Below, in pieces: positions 5,926-9,864 of a stretch of DNA of 9,864 nt. The stretch's first letter is position 1, and every line of letters starts with the position of its first letter. Position numbers and translations under genes: made by a program. Source of the stretch: an uncultured delta proteobacterium (GTDB lineage: Bacteria > Myxococcota_A > Polyangia > Polyangiales > Ga0077539); the NCBI GenBank assembly GCA_903885885.1, contig CAISKJ010001231.1, forward strand, positions 1 through 9,864, written 5' to 3'. Under the pieces are notes generated by a model that was given only the letters and a program-made list of their open reading frames with translations, was not told the DNA's origin and did no database searches.

Positions 5926-6930
5926 ATGACCGCTCCCCTCGAAGATCTCTGCCTCGCCGTGACGGCCGGATGCCCCTCGGGCATCGGCCCCGAGGTGACC
6001 GTGCGCGCCCTCGCCGTCGTGGCCCCGCTGCACCCGCGCGTTCGCTTCGTGGTCTTCGGCGACGCCGGTGCGCTCGACGACGCGGCGCGCGCGGCGGCAC
6101 TCGACCTCGGCGCGCTCCCCAACGTGCGCGTCGAGGCCGTCTCGTCGCTGGCCCCCTCCGAGCGCGCGCCGGGCGCGCCGGGCGTCGCCGCGGGCGTCGC
6201 ACAGCTCGCTGCCATCGACGCAGCGGTCGACGGTGTGCTCGCGGGCGCCCTGCACGGCATCGTCACGGCGCCCGTTTCGAAGCGCGTGATCTCCGACGCG
6301 GGCCGGGCCTTTATGGGGCACACCGAGCACCTCGCGGCGCGCGCGGGGGTGGGGCGCGTCGTGATGCTCTTCGCCGGTCCGCGGCTGCGCACCGCGCTGG
6401 TGACCACGCACCACGCGATCGCCGACGTGCCCGCGCGCATCACCCGCGAGGCCGTGCGCGAGACGGTGGTGATCACCGCGCGGGCGATGCAGCGCGAGTT
6501 CGGCCTCGCGGCGCCGCGCGTGGCCGTCGCGGGTCTCAATCCCCACGCGGGCGAAGGGGGCATGCTCGGGCGTGAGGAGCTCGACGTGATCGGCCCCGCC
6601 ATCGACGAGGCGCGCGCCCTCGTGCCGGGCTGCGCGCTCACGGGCCCGGTGCCCGCCGAGGCGGTGTTTCGCCACGCGCGCGACGGCCGCTACGACGCCG
6701 TGGTGGCGATGTATCACGACCAGGCCACCATCGCGTCGAAGCTCCTCGACTTCGGCGACGCCGTAAACGTCACGCTGGGCCTGCCCTTCGTGCGCACGAG
6801 CGTCGACCACGGCACGGCGTACGACATCGCGGGGCGCAACGCGGCGGACCCGCAGGGCATGGCGTCGGCGCTCGCGCTCGGCGTCGCGATGGCGCGCGCG
6901 CGGCGCGCGGGGGGCGGCGTAGAGCCTTGA
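5926..6930 (+). CDS. pdxA: 4-hydroxythreonine-4-phosphate dehydrogenase PdxA
   Basis: PdxA oxidises 4-phosphohydroxy-L-threonine with NAD(P)+. The product decarboxylates, and PdxJ then condenses it with deoxyxylulose 5-phosphate in pyridoxal 5'-phosphate synthesis (DXP-dependent route). It is a cytoplasmic dimer. The 334 residues are close to the family's usual length of about 330. Visible signatures are the N-terminal TAGCPSGIGPEV, the substrate-binding GHTEHLA (His132-Thr133), and the three metal-ligand histidines in TTHHAIADV (His162), GLNPHAGEGG (His207) and MYHDQ (His264). The C-terminal GLPFVRTSVDHGTAYDIAG block is also present. It starts at an ATG 14 bases after the stop of the regulator gene, with only a weak GAGAGA-like ribosome site, so it may be co-transcribed with the regulator. 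No pdxJ or other vitamin B6 gene lies in the window. PdxA-like paralogues in degradation pathways are the main alternative, but the motif set here is that of true PdxA. Confidence 0.94.
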   Translation: MTAPLEDLCLAVTAGCPSGIGPEVTVRALAVVAPLHPRVRFVVFGDAGALDDAARAAALDLGALPNVRVEAVSSLAPSERAPGAPGVAAGVAQLAAIDAAVDGVLAGALHGIVTAPVSKRVISDAGRAFMGHTEHLAARAGVGRVVMLFAGPRLRTALVTTHHAIADVPARITREAVRETVVITARAMQREFGLAAPRVAVAGLNPHAGEGGMLGREELDVIGPAIDEARALVPGCALTGPVPAEAVFRHARDGRYDAVVAMYHDQATIASKLLDFGDAVNVTLGLPFVRTSVDHGTAYDIAGRNAADPQGMASALALGVAMARARRAGGGVEP

Positions 6931-6980
6931 CGGTGCGCGCGTCGGCGGGCGATACCGCGCGGCGAAGCGCAAGCACCTAC

Positions 6981-6986
6981 AGAGGA
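6981..6986 (+). promoter_or_regulatory. Ribosome binding site for the deoxyhypusine-synthase-like gene
   Basis: AGAGGA ends ten bases before the ATG at 6997 and supports this start, so the lysine-rich N-terminal tail belongs to the protein. Confidence 0.7.
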
Positions 6987-6996
6987 ATGTGTCGCG

Positions 6997-8358
6997 ATGG
7001 GCAAGCACGACAAGAAGAGCAAGAAGTCGGACAAGGCCGAGAAGGCGCCCAAGCCCTCGAAGGCCGAGCGGGCGGCGAAGGTCGAGGCCGCGGAGCCCGT
7101 GGGCGATCGCGAGGCCGCGCGCGGCGAGGGGCTGCGCAAGGACTTCGAAGGCACCCGCGAGGTGACCATGGGCGGCATCACCGGGCACGAGTCGCCCGAA
7201 GAGGTGCTGCGCACGCGCTTCCCCGCGTTTGTGGGGCGGCAAGAGCGCACGGCCTTCGAGCTCATGGCCCGCGCGGTCGAAGAAGACTACGCGACCTTCA
7301 TGACGCTCTCGGGCGCGATGACGCCTGCGGGGCTCCACCAGTCGTGCCTCATCCCGCTCATCGAGCGCGGGCTCATCGACTGCCTCACCACCACGGGCGC
7401 CAACCTCTACCACGACGCGCACCGCATCATCGGGCACCGCATCCGTGAGATCGACCCCAACGCGGGCGACCTCGCGCTGCGCCTCGCGCGCATCATTCGC
7501 ATCTACGACCTCGGCTTCTGGGAGGAGACCCTCCTCGAGACCGACATGCTCTTCTCGGCCATTCTGCGGCAGCCCGAGTTTCAGAAGCGCATGACCACCA
7601 CCGAGCTGCACTACCTGCTCGGCAAGGCCATCGCGGAGATCGAAGACGCCCTCGGCGTGAAGCAGCCCTCGCTCCTCGCGACCTGCTACCGCCGCGCGGT
7701 GCCCATCTTCGTGGGCGCCGTGCAAGACGGCTCGATCTTTCTCAACATCGTGAAGCTGAAGCGCCTCTTCCCCGAAGAGTTCAAGCTCGAGATCGACGTG
7801 AACGACGACGTCTACGAGATGGGCGCGATGCAGCATTTCTGCCTGCGCGGCCTCGACCGCAAGATGGCCGTCTTCATTCTCGGCGGCGGCGTACCGAAGA
7901 ACTACACGCTCCAGGGTGAGCCGCTCCTCGATCAGATTCTCAACGTGCCCACGGACGGCTTCGACATCGACGTGCAGTTCTGCGTCGACCCGGTCGACAA
8001 CGGCGCGCTCTCGTCGTGCCCCGCGGGCGAGGGCCACACGTGGGGCAAGGTCTCGCCCGAGGGCGTCGGCCGCTCGGTGTACGTGCACGCCGACGTGACC
8101 GCGGTGTTCCCGTGGATCACCTACGCGCTCCTCTCGGATTCGAAGCGCAAGCGCGCGCACCGGCGCCTCTACGACCACCGCGCCGAGGCCCTCGCGCTGC
8201 TCGACAAGGCCGTCGCCGGTCGCCGCGACGACCTCGTCAAGACGGTCGATTTCCCCCTCGTGAAGCAGTCGCAGGGCGCCGTCGCGCTGGCGGCTCCGAA
8301 GGCCGCTGCCAAGGCCCCCAAGGCGCCTGCGCGCGCCCGCTCGAAGAAGGGCGCGTAG
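6997..8358 (+). CDS. Deoxyhypusine synthase family protein with lysine-rich tails (453 aa)
   Basis: Members of this NAD-dependent family transfer the aminobutyl group of spermidine to a lysine of eIF5A in eukaryotes and archaea; relatives use putrescine to make homospermidine. Bacteria lack eIF5A, so this enzyme more likely makes a polyamine such as homospermidine or modifies an unknown target. The core (about residues 50-425) shows LIPLIERGLIDCLTTTGANLYHD (residues 119-140), IFVGAVQDGSI, the NAD-site ILGGGVPKN (294-302), and D331-P-V-D334-N-G-A followed by E345 and W349-G-K351. By alignment with human DHS these match the spermidine-binding Asp313, Asp316, Glu323 and Trp327 and catalytic Lys329. 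Asn302 stands where the human enzyme has His288. The first about 30 residues (KKSKKSDKAEKAPKPSKAE) and last about 25 (KAAAKAPKAPARARSKKGA) are disordered and lysine-rich, outside the usual fold. The ATG has a good AGAGGA site. The gene lies 66 bases after pdxA and 11 before a DUF4336-like gene. Confidence 0.93.
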   Translation: MGKHDKKSKKSDKAEKAPKPSKAERAAKVEAAEPVGDREAARGEGLRKDFEGTREVTMGGITGHESPEEVLRTRFPAFVGRQERTAFELMARAVEEDYATFMTLSGAMTPAGLHQSCLIPLIERGLIDCLTTTGANLYHDAHRIIGHRIREIDPNAGDLALRLARIIRIYDLGFWEETLLETDMLFSAILRQPEFQKRMTTTELHYLLGKAIAEIEDALGVKQPSLLATCYRRAVPIFVGAVQDGSIFLNIVKLKRLFPEEFKLEIDVNDDVYEMGAMQHFCLRGLDRKMAVFILGGGVPKNYTLQGEPLLDQILNVPTDGFDIDVQFCVDPVDNGALSSCPAGEGHTWGKVSPEGVGRSVYVHADVTAVFPWITYALLSDSKRKRAHRRLYDHRAEALALLDKAVAGRRDDLVKTVDFPLVKQSQGAVALAAPKAAAKAPKAPARARSKKGA

Positions 8359-8362
8359 GGAG
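8358..8362 (+). promoter_or_regulatory. Ribosome binding site for the DUF4336-like gene
   Basis: GGGAG starts on the last base of the preceding stop codon and ends seven bases before the ATG at 8370. It selects this ATG from the longer open frame that begins further upstream, and it suggests co-transcription with the preceding gene. Confidence 0.7.
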
Positions 8363-8369
8363 CACCGCC

Positions 8370-9080
8370 ATGGCTGAACCTCGCCCCTGGACCGTGCTCC
8401 CGCACGACCCGATCGTGAAGCACGCCGACAACCTCTGGTCGGTGGTCGGCGACGTGCCGGGCATGGCCTTGCGCCGACGCATGACGCTCGCCCGCCTGCG
8501 CGACGGCCGCGTGGTGGTGCACAACGCGGTGGCGGTCGACGAGGCCACGGTGAAGGCCATCGAGGCCTGGGGTGCGCCCTCGGTGCTGCTCGTGCCCAAC
8601 GGCTTTCACCGCCTCGACGCGCACCCGTGGAAGGCGCGCTTCGCGGCGAGCAAGGTGTACTGCCCCGAAGGCGCGACGAAGCGCGTGGCCGACCAGGTGG
8701 CCGTCGACGGGCCCTACGAGGCCTTCGCGGGCGACGACACGGTGCGCCTCGAGACCCTCGACGGCACGGGCAAGTCCGAGGGCGTGATGGTGGTGACGAG
8801 CGGCGACGCCGTGACCCTCGTGTTCAACGACATGCTCTTCAATCAGCCCCACCTGCCGGGGTTTGGCGGCTTCATGATGAAGTACGTCACCGACTCGACG
8901 GGGGGGCCCAAGGTGACGCGCGTCGCGCGGCTGTTTCTCATGAAAGAGCGCGTCGCGTTTCAGGCCCACCTGCTCAAGCTCGCCAATCTGGCGGGCCTCG
9001 CGCGGCTCCTGCCCGGTCACGGCGACACGGTCGAGGGCGACGCCGTCGCGACGCTCCGCGCCGTGGCGAACTCGCTGTAG
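8370..9080 (+). CDS. DUF4336-like metallo-beta-lactamase-fold protein (236 aa)
   Basis: This predicted cytoplasmic protein resembles the DUF4336 branch of metallo-beta-lactamase-fold proteins. Evidence is the opening strand set (NLWSVVGDVPGM, then RMTLARLRDGRVVVHNAV), the VPNGFHRLDAHPWKARF segment (His80, Asp83, His85), which parallels the PNxxHHLFxxxW motif of the family, the VYCPEG that follows, LVFNDMLFNQPHLPG (Asn153-Asp154), and LLPGHGDTV (His217) near the end. The histidines and aspartates could bind metal, but the classical HxHxDH is not intact, so catalysis is uncertain. No reaction is established for the family. The chosen ATG has GGGAG seven bases before it; the frame is open further upstream but that part overlaps the previous gene and is Arg-rich shadow. 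Its start lies 11 bases after the deoxyhypusine-synthase-like gene, so the two are probably an operon, perhaps with a shared substrate. Hydrolase activity on an unknown ester or thioester would be a reasonable guess. Confidence 0.85.
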   Translation: MAEPRPWTVLPHDPIVKHADNLWSVVGDVPGMALRRRMTLARLRDGRVVVHNAVAVDEATVKAIEAWGAPSVLLVPNGFHRLDAHPWKARFAASKVYCPEGATKRVADQVAVDGPYEAFAGDDTVRLETLDGTGKSEGVMVVTSGDAVTLVFNDMLFNQPHLPGFGGFMMKYVTDSTGGPKVTRVARLFLMKERVAFQAHLLKLANLAGLARLLPGHGDTVEGDAVATLRAVANSL

Positions 9081-9112
9081 CGCGGGCTCTTTCGTCGGGC
9101 GTCGCGGGGGCG

Positions 9113-9118
9113 TACCTT
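9113..9118 (+). promoter_or_regulatory. Weak -10-like box upstream of the acyl-CoA dehydrogenase gene
   Basis: TACCTT fits the TAnnnT core of a -10 element and would start transcription within a few bases of the ATG at 9129. The preceding -35 region has no good match, and the gene lacks a Shine-Dalgarno sequence. It is a tentative site only. Confidence 0.2.
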
Positions 9119-9128
9119 CGCGGCCGCC

Positions 9129-9864
9129 ATGGCGTTCTTTCAATCTGCCCCCACGCTCGGAAACCAGTACACCGACGACCGCGTGCTGCGCTCGTACCTC
9201 GCGCGGGTGCTCCCCGACGACGTGCGCCGCGAGCTCGAGGGCGACCACGCGTTTCTCGGCGAGCTCGCCGGCGGTGAGCTGTACGCGCTGCAGCGGTCCG
9301 ACCGGCTCAACGAGCCGACGCTCACGCAGTGGGACGCGTGGGGGCAGCGCGTCGACCAGATCGAGGTGACGCCGCTGTGGAAGCGCGCCGCGGCCATCGC
9401 CGCCGAGCACGGCGTTGTGGGGGCCGCGTACGAGCGCCGCCACGGGGCCCTCTCGCGCGTCGATCAGTTCGCGCGGGTGTACCTCTTTCACGCCTCGACG
9501 GACGTGTACTCGTGCCCCCTCGCGATGACCGACGGCGCCGCGAAGACGCTCGTCGCGCACGGCAACGCAAGGCTCGTCGAGCGCGCGCTCCCGCGGCTCA
9601 CGAGCCGCGACCCGGCCACCGCGTGGACGTCGGGGCAGTGGATGACCGAGCGCACCGGCGGCTCCGACGTGGGGCGCACGGAGACGGAGGCGCGGGCGGA
9701 CGAAGCGCTGGGCCCGAACGGGTTTCGCCTGCACGGGACCAAGTGGTTCTCGAGCGCCACGACGTCGGAGATGGCGCTCACGCTGGCGCGCCCGACGGGC
9801 AACGAGCCCGGCAGCCGCGGGCTCGCGCTGTTCTATCTCGAGACGCGCGACGCGCAGGGCAAGC
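9129..9864 (+). CDS. AidB-like acyl-CoA dehydrogenase, 3' end beyond the window
   Basis: Only the first 245 codons are present; there is no stop before the window edge. The ATG gives MAFFQSAPTLGNQYTDDRVL, typical of the N-terminal extension of the AidB/ACAD11-like branch of flavin-dependent acyl-CoA dehydrogenases. This is followed by the helical part (HASTDVYSCPLAMTDGAAK, around residues 125-146) and the FAD/substrate segment W166-TSGQWMTERTGGSDVG (166-182). The beta domain then begins (FRLHGTKWFSSATTS). In E. coli AidB the equivalent motif is MTEKQGGSDV, and that protein binds DNA and FAD in the adaptive response to alkylation. Many paralogues are instead ordinary acyl-CoA oxidising enzymes, and the C-terminal DNA-binding part is not visible, so the role is open. 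Glu at the catalytic base position would lie beyond the edge. The 48-base gap to the previous gene has no good ribosome site. Confidence 0.92.
   Translation, partial: MAFFQSAPTLGNQYTDDRVLRSYLARVLPDDVRRELEGDHAFLGELAGGELYALQRSDRLNEPTLTQWDAWGQRVDQIEVTPLWKRAAAIAAEHGVVGAAYERRHGALSRVDQFARVYLFHASTDVYSCPLAMTDGAAKTLVAHGNARLVERALPRLTSRDPATAWTSGQWMTERTGGSDVGRTETEARADEALGPNGFRLHGTKWFSSATTSEMALTLARPTGNEPGSRGLALFYLETRDAQGK

Noticed and set aside
5908..8178. A 756-codon minus-strand open frame opposite pdxA and the DHS-like gene
   Set aside because: It is composed of Arg/Ala/His/Val shadow sequence, while the + strand shows full family motifs for both genes.
8169..9734. A 521-codon minus-strand open frame opposite the DUF4336-like and AidB-like genes
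   Set aside because: It has the same high-GC shadow composition and no motif; the + strand genes explain the DNA.

Overview
The window is very GC-rich DNA (strong G/C preference at third codon positions, GTG starts used freely) with dense, mostly same-strand genes. Several features point to a myxobacterium-like member of Myxococcota (former Deltaproteobacteria, probably Polyangia-like): a lipoprotein joining an Ig-like domain to a haem-binding domain, a lipoprotein DsbA-like protein with an extra cysteine-rich N-terminal region, a very long Pro/Ala/Lys-rich GAF protein, and a bacterial deoxyhypusine-synthase-family enzyme. This taxonomic call rests on gene style, not on a marker gene.

Left part (1-2325, + strand): after a leader of about 280 bases with no convincing gene comes an acidic 84-residue protein of unknown function (279-533, with a strong ribosome binding site). 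It overlaps by GTGA a predicted lipoprotein with an Ig-like domain and a c-type-cytochrome-like CX4CH/MPP domain (530-1330). Next is a DsbA/thioredoxin-fold lipoprotein with a CPHC active site (1405-2325). All three suggest cell-envelope or periplasmic redox work, apart from the unknown first gene.

Middle (2326-5911): a convergent intergenic stretch with several small hairpins separates the DsbA-like gene from a minus-strand 872-residue protein (2495-5113). That protein has a small N-terminal domain, a long disordered region with ten tandem PKPEA repeats, a central conserved-looking domain, a PAEK-type repeat and a C-terminal GAF domain. It is divergent from an OmpR/PhoB-type regulator (5243-5911) whose receiver domain has lost essentially every phosphorylation residue. 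The divergent region holds a plausible promoter for the GAF gene and helically phased ACCGC direct repeats.

Right part (5926-9864, + strand): pdxA (vitamin B6 synthesis) follows the regulator by 14 bases. Then come a deoxyhypusine-synthase-family protein with lysine-rich tails at both ends, a DUF4336-like metallo-beta-lactamase-fold protein 11 bases behind it, and the first 245 codons of an AidB-like acyl-CoA dehydrogenase that runs off the window. The deoxyhypusine-synthase-like and DUF4336-like genes look co-transcribed. A shared pathway for this right-hand group is not evident. No tRNA, rRNA, CRISPR array, insertion sequence or prophage gene was seen.
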